This document shows, piece by piece, positions 43,121 through 52,068 of a stretch of 64,000 nucleotides of DNA (its first letter is position 1; every line of letters starts with the position of its first letter). Source of the DNA: Vampirovibrio sp041737375 (GTDB taxonomy: Bacteria; Cyanobacteriota; Vampirovibrionia; Vampirovibrionales; Vampirovibrionaceae). Location of the stretch: NCBI RefSeq assembly GCF_041737375.1, contig NZ_JBGSRV010000015.1, positions 74,159 through 138,158 of the forward strand, in the 5' to 3' direction. A program made the translations under genes and the position numbers. The notes below the pieces were generated by a model. It had not been told where the DNA came from, did no database searches, and was given only the letters and a program-made list of their open reading frames with translations.

Positions 43121-44254
43121 ATGTGTGGATTCAACGCCAAAAGTAAAAAAACCATTGCCCTGGGGCTGATTGTAACCGGGTTGCTGGCATCTGTTTTACC
43201 GGGCTTGCCAGCGCATGCCGCCACCTTGCGGATTAAGGACATTGCCCATGTAAAAGGGGTTAGAAATAACCAACTGGTGGGTTACGGCTTAGTGGTGGGC
43301 CTGAGTAAAACCGGCGACAAAAGCCGCTCCACCCAAACTTCCACCGCCAACCTGATTAACAATTTTAATGGCCGTTTGAATAACGACAACGACATTCGCT
43401 CCACCAATACCGCTGCCGTAATTATTACCGCCATTGTGCCTCCCTTTGCCAAAGAAGGCGACCCGCTGGATGTAATGGTGTCCTCTATGGCGGACGCCTC
43501 CAGTCTGGAAGGCGGGGTACTGGTGAATTCAGAATTAAGAGCGCCCAACGGCGAAGTGGTGGCACTGGCCCAAGGCCCACTTTCCACGGGTGGCACCTCG
43601 GTGGATGCCAGTGGATCTTCCAAACGAACCGCCATTACCACCTCGGCCCGCATTCCCAACGGGGCCATTATGGAACGTGAAATCCACACCCAAATCGGCG
43701 ATGAATACGGGATGGACTTGGTGCTGGGACGCACCGATTTCACCCTGGCCAGCCGGGTGGCGGAATCCATCACCAAAAATGTAGCCCCGGCGAGAGCCAT
43801 TGACGGTAGCACCGTACGGGTGCTGTTCCCGGATCAGTTTATTGATAACCGGGTGGCTTTTTTATCCAAAGTGGAAAACGTGACGGTAAACGCCACCGAA
43901 GAAGTAGCCAAAGTGGTAATTAACGAACGAACCGGCACCATTGTGATTGGCAGCAACGTAAAGCTATTGCCAGCGGCAGTGGCCCACGGCGGAATTACGG
44001 TAAGCGTGGAAACCGCCAACACCGTTTCTCAACCCGGCAGCTTTACCCAGGGCGGGCAAACCGTGGGCGTGTCCAACAGCAAAATATCCATCGATAAAGC
44101 AGCGGGCAGCCTGGTTAAGCTGGGCGCCAACGCCACTTTGCAAGATTTAGTGGCCGCCCTGAACGCCTTGGGCGTTACCCCCAGTGACTTGATTTCAGTG
44201 CTGCAAGCCCTTAAAGCGGCGGGCAGTTTGGAAGCGACCCTTGAAATCATTTAA
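43121..44254 (+). CDS. flgI: Flagellar P-ring protein FlgI
   Basis: 377 residues; periplasmic ring around the rod. Signal peptide about 9-32 (ALGLIVTGLLASVLPGLPAH), then IKDIAHVKGVRNNQLVGYGL, PPFAKEGDPLDVMVSSMADA and VVINERTGTIVIGSNV. The C terminus TLQDLVAALNALGVTPSDLI is typical. Start ATG 43121 has AAGGGG 8 nt upstream; ATG 43115 is too close to it. Confidence 0.96.
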   Translation: MCGFNAKSKKTIALGLIVTGLLASVLPGLPAHAATLRIKDIAHVKGVRNNQLVGYGLVVGLSKTGDKSRSTQTSTANLINNFNGRLNNDNDIRSTNTAAVIITAIVPPFAKEGDPLDVMVSSMADASSLEGGVLVNSELRAPNGEVVALAQGPLSTGGTSVDASGSSKRTAITTSARIPNGAIMEREIHTQIGDEYGMDLVLGRTDFTLASRVAESITKNVAPARAIDGSTVRVLFPDQFIDNRVAFLSKVENVTVNATEEVAKVVINERTGTIVIGSNVKLLPAAVAHGGITVSVETANTVSQPGSFTQGGQTVGVSNSKISIDKAAGSLVKLGANATLQDLVAALNALGVTPSDLISVLQALKAAGSLEATLEII

Positions 44255-44274
44255 ATCCTAAAGGAAACCATCCA

Positions 44275-44685
44275 ATGAGTTCCATGGACTTCAATTTACA
44301 AGCAGGCGGCGGCACCCAATGGCAGGGCCAGTCTCAAGCCACCAAATTGCAAAACCTGCAACGCCAGTATTTGAACCCTGACAATCAGGATCAAAAAAAG
44401 CTGAAAAAAGCCGCTCAGGAATTTGAAGCCATTTTTGTCCAACAAATGCTGGACGCCATGGACAAAACCGTGGACCGCAAAGACAGCTTTTTAAACGGCG
44501 GCAGCAGCGAAGAGTACTTTAGAAGCATGCTGAACGAGGAAATCTCAAAATCCATGACCAGCCGCCAAGGTGGCAGCGGCTTTGGGTTGGCGGAAAGTAT
44601 TTATCGCCAAATGTCGAAAGAGGCCAGTAAAAAAGACGGCCAGCCCCAGTCGGTTCAAGGGACAAACGGTGAGGTGACCCCCTAA
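44275..44685 (+). CDS. flgJ: Rod-binding protein, FlgJ N-terminal domain only
   Basis: 136 residues. KKAAQEFEAIFVQQMLDAMD and the later EISKSMTSRQGGSGFGLAES are the rod-capping domain. The glucosaminidase domain of enterobacterial FlgJ is absent, as in many other phyla. The stop codon overlaps the next start (TAATG). Confidence 0.9.
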   Translation: MSSMDFNLQAGGGTQWQGQSQATKLQNLQRQYLNPDNQDQKKLKKAAQEFEAIFVQQMLDAMDKTVDRKDSFLNGGSSEEYFRSMLNEEISKSMTSRQGGSGFGLAESIYRQMSKEASKKDGQPQSVQGTNGEVTP

Positions 44686-44987
44686 TGCAAATTCCATCCG
44701 GCGCACAATCTTTGCAAGTTTTAAAAGCCCAACAAGCTTGGGAAGCCCGACGGGCAGGCAAAACCGAAACCCAGAAACCAGCGGCCCAAACGGCTCCAGT
44801 TATTGAAATTGCCAAACCCGAATTGCCCGTGGATAGCGTTTTACCCGCTGTATCGCCCCAGTGGCAACGCCGGGTGAATGAAATCCAGAACATCGCCACC
44901 AAAGCCGGATTTGTGGACGTGACCGAGCAAGACATTCGCAAAGCCTACCAGTTTGGCGAAAGCCTGCTGGCCGATTACCGGGTTTAA
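44685..44987 (+). CDS. flgM: FlgM-like anti-sigma-28 factor
   Basis: 100 residues. The C-terminal half, RRVNEIQNIATKAGFVDVTE then DIRKAYQFGESLLADY, resembles the sigma-binding helices of FlgM (RVxxIKxxIxxGxYxVDxxxIAxxLL). Position between flgJ and flgN fits. The N-terminal half is Ala/Pro/Gln-rich and disordered, also typical. No sigma-28 gene lies in the window. Confidence 0.65.
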   Translation: MQIPSGAQSLQVLKAQQAWEARRAGKTETQKPAAQTAPVIEIAKPELPVDSVLPAVSPQWQRRVNEIQNIATKAGFVDVTEQDIRKAYQFGESLLADYRV

Positions 44988-45000
44988 AGGAGCCACTCCG

Positions 45001-45540
45001 ATGACACAGCATTCATCCTCACCCCAGTCAAACAATCCCGAGCAGCTCACCCGGCTGCTTCAATTGCTGGAACACGAAACCCGGCAACTGGAAGCCGCCA
45101 AAGAGCAGTTGAATTTAAAGCGCCATGTGCTGGTATCCGGTCAGCCACAAGGTTTAGTGCCCATTGACCGGGAACTGATGACCCTCAGCAAAAAAGTGGG
45201 TGAAATCGCCCGAGAGCGAGAAGTATTAACCCGCCAGATGGGCTGGGAACAGCACACCTTAAAATCGCTGATTCCAACCATGCCCGCCCAATTTGTGCCC
45301 CGTTTTACCACCACCCGAGATCGCCTGCACCGAACCGCCATGGACGTGCAACGGCTCAATCAGGAAAACCGGGATTTATTAAATCTGTCCTTAAAATGGG
45401 TGCAGGATACCGTAGAAGTGATTGCCACCGCCCTCAACCCGGAAGGCGCCAGTTATACCGCTCAGGGCGGCAAAAAATTAAAACAAGGCCCAACGCACGA
45501 TCAGGCCACAGGACAATCCACGGTGATTCGTTCGGCCTAA
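45001..45540 (+). CDS. flgN: Flagellar export chaperone FlgN
   Basis: 179 residues, helical throughout (LTRLLQLLEHETRQLEAAKE, KVGEIAREREVLTRQM, QENRDLLNLSLKWVQDTVEV), the FlgN type. It binds FlgK and FlgL, which follow directly. Start ATG 45001 with AAAGGAG; a longer frame from 44953 overlaps flgM. The Ala/Gln-rich tail is probably unstructured. Confidence 0.8.
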   Translation: MTQHSSSPQSNNPEQLTRLLQLLEHETRQLEAAKEQLNLKRHVLVSGQPQGLVPIDRELMTLSKKVGEIAREREVLTRQMGWEQHTLKSLIPTMPAQFVPRFTTTRDRLHRTAMDVQRLNQENRDLLNLSLKWVQDTVEVIATALNPEGASYTAQGGKKLKQGPTHDQATGQSTVIRSA

Positions 45541-45571
45541 CTCGGTACACAAGCCCTTATTTCAACGCCCA

Positions 45572-45603
45572 TTTTCAAGTTCATCCAGTTTTTCAAGTTC
45601 ATC
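45572..45603 (+). repeat. 18-bp-period direct repeat before flgK
   Basis: TTTTCAAGTTCATC occurs at 45572-45585 and 45590-45603, in the 112-bp gap between flgN and flgK. Could be tandem binding sites for an activator or chance. Confidence 0.4.
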
Positions 45604-45652
45604 ACGGATATAAACCCAGAGAAAAACCATCACCTTTGAGAGAGGTTCCATC

Positions 45653-47206
45653 ATGATTACACCCGGATTTTTCGGTATGTATAACGCGCACCGTGGCTTA
45701 ATTGCCGCCCAAAATGCGCTGAGCACCATTAACCACAACATTTCCAACGCAAACACTGATGGCTATAGTCGTCAGCGGGTTGATCTGATGGCTTTCAACG
45801 CATACGTCACCCCCACCCCCTCTCAACTTACCGCCGGACAAATTGGACAAGGGCCCATTTTGCAGCAAGTCACCCGCAGCCGGGATCAGTTTTTAGACGC
45901 TCAATTCAGGCTTTCCAGCGGGGCGCTGGGCATGGACGAAACCATGCGAGACGCCCTCAGACAGCTGGAAGGTATTTTGAATGAACCCTCCACCAGCGGC
46001 GTGAACGATGCCTTGCAAAGCTTTTTTGAATCCGCTCAGGCGCTAAGCGTGAACCCCCAAAATACAGCGGTGCGTTCCACTTTTATTCAGCAGGCGCTGG
46101 ATATGGTAGACGTGTTCCAGCAACAAGGGCTTCAACTCTCCGATTTACGGCAAAACCTGGTAGGAAGCCCGCTATCTCCCAGCAGCTTTGAAACCAGCCA
46201 GTTATCGCTCACCGTGGATGATATCAACCAGAAACTGGCCAGTATCGCCGCTATCAATAAAAGCATTGTCAGCACCAAGGCTTCCGGGGCGGAACCCAAT
46301 GACTTATACGATCAGCGGGACAAGCTGCTGGACGATTTATCCAAGCTGGTTGATATTGATGTCACCTATTTTGATAACGGACAAATCGATCTGACCATTG
46401 CCGGACAAACCATGATTAAAGGCGTGGATCAGTTTGATAGCCTGCAAGCGCTTGAAAACACGGGCGTGGCCCCCACCCCGGATGATGTACCCGCGTTGGT
46501 GAGTACGGTGAACGGGGCGGTGGTGTTAAATGATGGCGCTGGCGACGAAATTAGCCGGGGCAAACTCAAGGGCATTATCGAGATGGGGGGCAACGACCCC
46601 AACCTGAGTAGTATTCGCAACGTAATGGGCAAGCTGGATAATTTGCTGGGCACCATTGTAGAGCAATTAAATATTTTACAGGTCGGGCAAGTAGCGCCTC
46701 CTCTGCCCGCAGGCCGGGATCAGGACGGCAATCTTTCTACAGACGCCATGTTTCTGAACGATGCGACGCTGAACCCCGGCCAAGGGTTGGACTTGTTCCA
46801 CTGGAAGGTAAACCCGGCCATTTTAAGCGACCCCCGACTGATTGCGGCAGCCATTGATGATGCCACCGTGGCAGGCGGGTTTGCGGGCGTCGGTGACGGA
46901 CGAAACGCTTTGGCCATGGCCCAATTGAAAAACCAGACCTTTGCCTCACTGGGAACCGGACTGGTTGATTACTTAAACAGCACCATCGCCAAACTGGGGA
47001 TTGATTCCCAAAGCGCCCAGAATGGCAGCCAAAACCAGAGAAACCTGACCTTGTCGGTGGATCAGCAGCGTCAATCCATTTCAGGGGTCAACATTGATGA
47101 GGAAACCATTGATTTGTTGCGGTATCAACGCATGCTGGAAGCCACCTCCAAAACCATCAGCATTCTGGATCAAGTGACCCAAACCATTATTAATATGGCC
47201 GGATAA
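45653..47206 (+). CDS. flgK: Hook-filament junction protein FlgK (HAP1)
   Basis: 517 residues. N terminus FGMYNAHRGLIAAQNALSTI, NHNISNANTDGYSRQRVDL; C terminus GVNIDEETIDLLRYQRMLEA then TSKTISILDQVTQTIIN. Exported cap adaptor between hook and filament. GAGAGG before the ATG. Average length for the family. Confidence 0.95.
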   Translation: MITPGFFGMYNAHRGLIAAQNALSTINHNISNANTDGYSRQRVDLMAFNAYVTPTPSQLTAGQIGQGPILQQVTRSRDQFLDAQFRLSSGALGMDETMRDALRQLEGILNEPSTSGVNDALQSFFESAQALSVNPQNTAVRSTFIQQALDMVDVFQQQGLQLSDLRQNLVGSPLSPSSFETSQLSLTVDDINQKLASIAAINKSIVSTKASGAEPNDLYDQRDKLLDDLSKLVDIDVTYFDNGQIDLTIAGQTMIKGVDQFDSLQALENTGVAPTPDDVPALVSTVNGAVVLNDGAGDEISRGKLKGIIEMGGNDPNLSSIRNVMGKLDNLLGTIVEQLNILQVGQVAPPLPAGRDQDGNLSTDAMFLNDATLNPGQGLDLFHWKVNPAILSDPRLIAAAIDDATVAGGFAGVGDGRNALAMAQLKNQTFASLGTGLVDYLNSTIAKLGIDSQSAQNGSQNQRNLTLSVDQQRQSISGVNIDEETIDLLRYQRMLEATSKTISILDQVTQTIINMAG

Positions 47207-47265
47207 AGTCACGCCGTACAACACCAAAATTAAAGCGAACCGGGAAAGATTGGGAGGCCATTTTT

Positions 47266-48219
47266 ATGAGTATCAGCCGAGTTACCACCAGCTATATGCA
47301 AAATCAGGCGTTAAGCTACCTGAACACCAACATGTCCATGCTGTCCTCGCTCCAGCAAACCCTGTCATCGGGGCAAAAAATCAATAGCCCTTCTGATGAT
47401 CCGGTGGGCATGACCCAGATTTTAGCGCTTTCTAATACCTTAAAAACCGATGAGCGCTATGGCAGTAACATTCAGGATGCCGTAGCCGAGGCCAACACCG
47501 CCGACAACGCCATTAACAGCATGGTGGAACTGGTGCAAAGAGCGCAGGAATTAACCACCCAGGCCGCCAACTTTACCAACAACCAGGATGGCCGGAATGC
47601 CATTGCCCTGGAAATCGATCAAATCATTAATCAACTGGTGCAAATCGGCAATACGGACATTGGCGGCAAATATATTTTTGGCGGCTATAAAACCGATGCG
47701 CCTCCCTTCAGCCGCACCGGAGATGATGTTAGCTACGGAGGAAACCCGCCCACCGAATCGTGGCAGCGCAACGTGGAAATTGCCCGTGGGGTTCAACTCA
47801 CCGTTAACGTAAACGGCGAAGAAATGATGGGAGAAAGTACGGTTAATGCAGGGCCACCGGTTTCGGTAACGGGGTCCGGTATTTTTCAAACGCTGGTACA
47901 ACTCAAACTCAATCTGGAAGACTCCGCCAGCCCCACCCAGTTGACCGATATACGCTCCCGACTGGATACCCTAACTACAGATATGAACACCATTCTCAGC
48001 AAGCAGGCCATTATCGGAGCGGTATCCAACCGGCTATCGGTCACCCAGGATCGCATCGACGAGCGAAAATCTATTTTAACCCAGCAGTTTGCCAGCATTC
48101 AGGATATCGATATGCCAGAAGTCATTGCCAATATTAACCAGCAACAAAACGTTTTCGAATCTTCTTTGAATGTAACCGCCCGACTGATGCAAACCAGCCT
48201 GCTCAGTTTCTTACGTTAA
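47266..48219 (+). CDS. flgL: Hook-filament junction protein FlgL (HAP3)
   Basis: 317 residues, flagellin-like. N terminus VTTSYMQNQALSYLNTNMSM, LQQTLSSGQKINSPSDDPVG; C terminus QQNVFESSLNVTARLMQTSL then LSFLR. Last gene of the operon. GGGAGG before the ATG. No flagellin gene follows in the window. Confidence 0.95.
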   Translation: MSISRVTTSYMQNQALSYLNTNMSMLSSLQQTLSSGQKINSPSDDPVGMTQILALSNTLKTDERYGSNIQDAVAEANTADNAINSMVELVQRAQELTTQAANFTNNQDGRNAIALEIDQIINQLVQIGNTDIGGKYIFGGYKTDAPPFSRTGDDVSYGGNPPTESWQRNVEIARGVQLTVNVNGEEMMGESTVNAGPPVSVTGSGIFQTLVQLKLNLEDSASPTQLTDIRSRLDTLTTDMNTILSKQAIIGAVSNRLSVTQDRIDERKSILTQQFASIQDIDMPEVIANINQQQNVFESSLNVTARLMQTSLLSFLR

Positions 48220-48330
48220 TGACAGACTGACAGGCACGTTGCACAAGGTTGAGCCGCCTTTTTTAAAGATGTGCCCTTTTTGAATCGGTTACAATAGTGA
48301 CACGTTCGTTATAACCAGACTGAGTGAATC

Positions 48331-49359
48331 ATGCGCAAAATCGTCCTTCCCCTCTCCCTGATAGTGGCTTTAATGAGTATTGGCCTTACCCCTTCCAATG
48401 CTTTCTCCGCCAAAGCAACGGCGCCATCAACCATGCATCTGGAAACCAGCAAGGCTGGCATTCAGGATGTCAATGCGGTTCAGGAAGCCCTGCGTGACTT
48501 GATGGCCGCATCCAATCGTCATGATCTGGAAGGCGTTTTAAAGCATTATTCCCCTAATTTTTCCAGTGGCGACAGCCTCAGTCTGTCCGATATCCGTGGC
48601 CTGATTAAGGACACCTGGCAAATGTTCCCGGACATTCGCTACAACAGCCAGATTATGGAAATTCGCATTAACGGCAAATGGGCCACCGTGGAAAGTCTGG
48701 ATACGGCCACCGCAACCGCCAAGGTCGATCCGGTGGTCAGCACCAAACCCGGCACCATGAAAAGCCGTTCCAGAGGGATGCTGTACCTGCATCGCACCGG
48801 TAAAACCTGGGAAATTATCAGTGATGCCACCCTGTTTGAAAAAGCCACCATTACCTATGGCCCTTTTGACGCCGTAGAGATTGACGTGGAGACACCCGAG
48901 CAAGTTTTTGCCGGAGACTCTTACACCGCCAAAGTAAGCGTGGATGTTCCCGCTGGTAACATCGCCTTTGCCACCCTCAGTCAGGAACCCTTAACCTATC
49001 CACAGCACAGCAGCAAAGACAAGTTCCGCACCCTGTCCACCGAAAATACGGATTTGGAGCGCATTTTCAAAGCCAACAACACCAGCAATAACGAAGTGGT
49101 GACTGCCACCGTAGGCTTTACGGAAATTGGACAAGATGATCAGGAACGACCCACCATTAACCTGAAGGGCATTCTGACCGTGGTTAAACGGGTCAATGTC
49201 ATTCCCAAAAGTAATTACACCGAAGAAAATCCAGCCCAAAAAGTAACCCACAGCAGCGCCGATGGCAAAATTAAAGTGGCACCCAATCAGGCGGATTTGG
49301 AATCGGAAGAAAATGGCAATGGCCCCGTGGATCTGGAGCCGGACAACCAGCCGGAATAA
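48331..49359 (+). CDS. Exported protein with NTF2/SnoaL-like domain
   Basis: 342 residues. Signal peptide (KIVLPLSLIVALMSIGLTPS then NAFSA). Residues about 45-170 look like an NTF2-like cone: ALRDLMAASNRHDLEGVLKH, NGKWATVESLDTATATAKVD, RGMLYLHRTGKTWEIISD. A beta-rich region follows (about 175-290, resembling an Ig-like domain) and then an acidic disordered tail. Function unknown. Ends 3 nt before lspA, so probably co-transcribed with it. Confidence 0.72.
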   Translation: MRKIVLPLSLIVALMSIGLTPSNAFSAKATAPSTMHLETSKAGIQDVNAVQEALRDLMAASNRHDLEGVLKHYSPNFSSGDSLSLSDIRGLIKDTWQMFPDIRYNSQIMEIRINGKWATVESLDTATATAKVDPVVSTKPGTMKSRSRGMLYLHRTGKTWEIISDATLFEKATITYGPFDAVEIDVETPEQVFAGDSYTAKVSVDVPAGNIAFATLSQEPLTYPQHSSKDKFRTLSTENTDLERIFKANNTSNNEVVTATVGFTEIGQDDQERPTINLKGILTVVKRVNVIPKSNYTEENPAQKVTHSSADGKIKVAPNQADLESEENGNGPVDLEPDNQPE

Positions 49360-49362
49360 AGC

Positions 49363-49872
49363 ATGAAACACCCTTCCCGCTGGATGCTATTGGCCTGGAT
49401 GCTGAGTTTTACCCTGCTGGATCAGGGCAGCAAGTGGCTGGCCAAAGCGTATCTGCCGTCCAGTGGTTCTGTTCCCATTATTCCCGGATTTTTTCAACTG
49501 ACGCTGGCCTTTAATACCGGGGCCGCTTTTAGCCTGTTTAAAAACCAGCCCCAGCTGCTCAGTGTGTTTACCTCCCTTTTGTTTGGGGTGCTGCTTATTT
49601 ACGCCCTGCTTCGCACCCACTTTGCCAAAGGAGAGCGACTGGCCATGGCCCTGATTTTGGGCGGGGCGCTGGGCAATCTGATCGATCGACTGACCACAGG
49701 GCGGGTGACTGATTATTTTGACTGGGTGGCCATTCACTACCCGGTGTTTAATGTGGCGGACAGCTTTATTTTTATGGGCGTAGTGTTAATGATTACCATT
49801 TTGGTGAAAAACCCCACCCCAGTCCCAGCAACCCAACCAATAGAAACCCATGAGCCACCTTCCAACGCCTGA
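49363..49872 (+). CDS. lspA: Lipoprotein signal peptidase II
   Basis: Cleaves lipoprotein signal peptides in the inner membrane. 169 residues, four transmembrane helices. Asn51 in FNTGAAFS, GNLIDRLTTGRVTDYFDW with Asp117, and FNVADSFI with Asp133 as the catalytic aspartate pair. Pro-rich cytoplasmic tail. rluD begins inside its last 23 nt. Confidence 0.96.
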   Translation: MKHPSRWMLLAWMLSFTLLDQGSKWLAKAYLPSSGSVPIIPGFFQLTLAFNTGAAFSLFKNQPQLLSVFTSLLFGVLLIYALLRTHFAKGERLAMALILGGALGNLIDRLTTGRVTDYFDWVAIHYPVFNVADSFIFMGVVLMITILVKNPTPVPATQPIETHEPPSNA

Positions 49873-50824
49873 GAACACCACCCAGTATCGCCTGCTGATT
49901 TCTGAAGAGGATCAGGGCGAACGCCTGGACAAACGCTTGGCAGCCGAACTGGAAGACTACGCCATTTCTCGGGAACGTTTGCAAACCCTGATTAAGGATG
50001 GTCGGGTGCAGGTGAACGAAAAAGCAGTCAGCAAAGCTTCTTTGCGCCTGAAAGAAGGGGATGTGATTGTGGTAAGCGTACCCGAGGCTCAACCCATTGC
50101 GCTGGCCCCGGAATACATTCCGCTGGATGTGATTTTTGAGGATGACTGCCTGCTGGTGGTGAATAAACCCAGCGGCATGCTCACCCACCCCACCGGCCGG
50201 GAGCGGGAAGGAACCCTGGTGAATGCCCTGCTGGCCCATTGTGGCAGTAGTTTATCGGGCATTAACGGTCAAATCCGCCCCGGCATTGTGCATCGACTGG
50301 ATCGGGATACCTCCGGGCTTTTAATGGTGGCCAAAACAGACGCCGCCCATTTTCACCTATCGGCGCAACTCAAGGACAAAACCGCTCGTCGGGACTATCG
50401 GGCCATCGCCCAAGGCGTTTTCCCGGAAAATTGCGGCACCGTGGACGCCCCCATTGGCCGAAACCCCAAGCAACGAGACAAAATGGCAATTCTGCCCGAT
50501 GGCAGAAACGCGGTGACCCACTGGCGGGTTCAGGAACGATTGGCCGATAAATTCGCCTTGCTGGAACTGAGTCTGGAAACCGGGCGAACCCATCAAATCC
50601 GGGTGCATCTCAGCCATATTGGGCATCCGCTGTTTGGCGATCCGCTGTATGGCAGCGGTATTGAGAAAGTAGCCAAGCTAAAAACCCAGGGGCAGATGCT
50701 TCAGGCCTTTCGATTAAGCTTTCAGCACCCCAAAGGGGAACAAGTGACCTTTGAAATTCCGCAAGATCCTGAAATTAGTCGCATTTGGCAACTACTAAGC
50801 GATAAAGTCAATGCCAGCGGCTAA
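49850..50824 (+). CDS. rluD: 23S rRNA pseudouridine synthase, RluA/RluD family
   Basis: 324 residues. N-terminal S4 RNA-binding domain (GERLDKRLAAELEDYAISRE), catalytic domain with VHRLDRDTSGLLMVAK (Asp151 catalytic), ETGRTHQIRVHLSHIGHPLF and GDPLYG. Family assignment secure; the exact uridine target (RluD versus RluA/C) inferred from length and S4 domain. Overlaps lspA by 23 nt, a common gene pair. Confidence 0.92.
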   Translation: MSHLPTPENTTQYRLLISEEDQGERLDKRLAAELEDYAISRERLQTLIKDGRVQVNEKAVSKASLRLKEGDVIVVSVPEAQPIALAPEYIPLDVIFEDDCLLVVNKPSGMLTHPTGREREGTLVNALLAHCGSSLSGINGQIRPGIVHRLDRDTSGLLMVAKTDAAHFHLSAQLKDKTARRDYRAIAQGVFPENCGTVDAPIGRNPKQRDKMAILPDGRNAVTHWRVQERLADKFALLELSLETGRTHQIRVHLSHIGHPLFGDPLYGSGIEKVAKLKTQGQMLQAFRLSFQHPKGEQVTFEIPQDPEISRIWQLLSDKVNASG

Positions 50825-50950
50825 CTGGCCAGCCATGCCCCAAAAACTATAAAGCAGGCTTCAGAATTGAATTGAAAGTCAAAATGCTTTCAGGCAAAAT
50901 ATCGGGAGCAACCATTTTTTGACTGGCCCCAACTGCAAAGGCGGTGCGAG

Positions 50951-51319
50951 ATGCTTAAACTCCAAAAACTGCTTCTAAATTTAGTGGCGATACTCCTACT
51001 GGGTAGCGCCGCCGCGCTGGTTGTACAAAATTTAGACCTTACCCAAACCAACGTGCAGTTTTTAGGCGGAACCCTAATTGACTTGTCGCTAGGGGCACTC
51101 ATGGCCCTGGCCGGTGCGCTGGTGGGAGGGGCTTTGTTGCTAAAAGCACGAGAACGCACTCTGGAACTGGGTACCCAGTATAAAAAAGTGAATCGGGATT
51201 TGGAGCGTAAGGACGTTTCCAGAGAAGAGGCCGAAAGCAAGGTTAAAGTGCTGGAAAGCAAGGTTGAAACGCTTGAAAAAGCGCTTAGTGCGGCCATTAA
51301 AGGCCAAACACCCAAATAA
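50951..51319 (+). CDS. LapA-domain small membrane protein
   Basis: 122 residues. Two transmembrane helices (about 7-27 and 42-64) joined by the LapA-type segment NVQFLGGTLIDLSLGALMAL, then a long charged coiled coil (VNRDLERKDVSREEAESKVK). LapA acts in lipopolysaccharide assembly in E. coli; here only membership in the fold class is supported. 35 nt before the ATPase gene. Confidence 0.7.
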   Translation: MLKLQKLLLNLVAILLLGSAAALVVQNLDLTQTNVQFLGGTLIDLSLGALMALAGALVGGALLLKARERTLELGTQYKKVNRDLERKDVSREEAESKVKVLESKVETLEKALSAAIKGQTPK

Positions 51320-51354
51320 GTATTGATTGAGACAGACAGGTTTACATCAGATTT

Positions 51355-52044
51355 ATGAAGGCCATTATCGAAGTGACCGGCAAGCTGGGCGCCGGAAAAA
51401 CCAATGTTGTGATCACACTGGGAGAAGAGCTGTCACCGGCCTCCATTTTGTATATTGATGCCTCTAGCGATCAAAAATTAACCCACACCCTGGCCCCTCA
51501 ACTGCCCGAATTAACACTAGGCAGGCTGATTTCACAACACACGGAAACCGCCACCCCTCGAGAAGCCGTGGATTGGGTTTTTCATGATTTAGCCATTACC
51601 GTAGGCGATGAGCAGGAATTAATTACAGTGGGCAATTTGCCGGAACAACTGGATGCCAGCGCGCTAACCCCCTTAAAATACGGCCTGACCCGCCTGATTG
51701 AAAATTATGATTATGTCATTCTGGATGGTCATCATTCCGTACTACACACCTTGTTGCCTGAAGAAACCCTGCAATTGCTGGACATTGTGACCCCGGATGA
51801 CTTTTCCGATTGGCATTTAACCAATGGCAGAGAATTTGTACGCACCCCCGCTTTAATTTTAAACCGATACGATAACGAACCCTTGCCAGCCACTCTGGAA
51901 AGCGCTTTAAGCGAGCAGCGCATCCAGCTCATCGGCAAATTGCCCCGTTATCAAACCTCGGACGAGTTATTTCGCCAGTTTGCGAATGCCTTTGGCAACT
52001 GTCTGCTGCGCCTGAATATCCCCCTAAGCCCCAATCCACAATAA
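51355..52044 (+). CDS. CooC/ParA-like P-loop ATPase
   Basis: 229 residues. Deviant Walker A TGKLGAGKTN (residues 8-17) with a signature-type lysine at 10, Walker B-like YVILDGHHS, and a later ALILNRYDNEP in the place of the nucleotide-specificity loop. This is the SIMIBI class (MinD, ParA, CooC). It lacks the usual KGG (Leu replaces the first Gly). Partner and cargo unknown; LapA-like gene upstream, sodium symporter downstream (24-nt gap). Confidence 0.65.
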   Translation: MKAIIEVTGKLGAGKTNVVITLGEELSPASILYIDASSDQKLTHTLAPQLPELTLGRLISQHTETATPREAVDWVFHDLAITVGDEQELITVGNLPEQLDASALTPLKYGLTRLIENYDYVILDGHHSVLHTLLPEETLQLLDIVTPDDFSDWHLTNGREFVRTPALILNRYDNEPLPATLESALSEQRIQLIGKLPRYQTSDELFRQFANAFGNCLLRLNIPLSPNPQ

Positions 52045-52068
52045 ACGGGCCGCCGCCGTTTTATATTC

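Noticed and set aside
48228..48280. Terminator after flgL
   Set aside because: Only a 5-bp GGCAC / GTGCC stem with a loop of about 30 nt; too weak.
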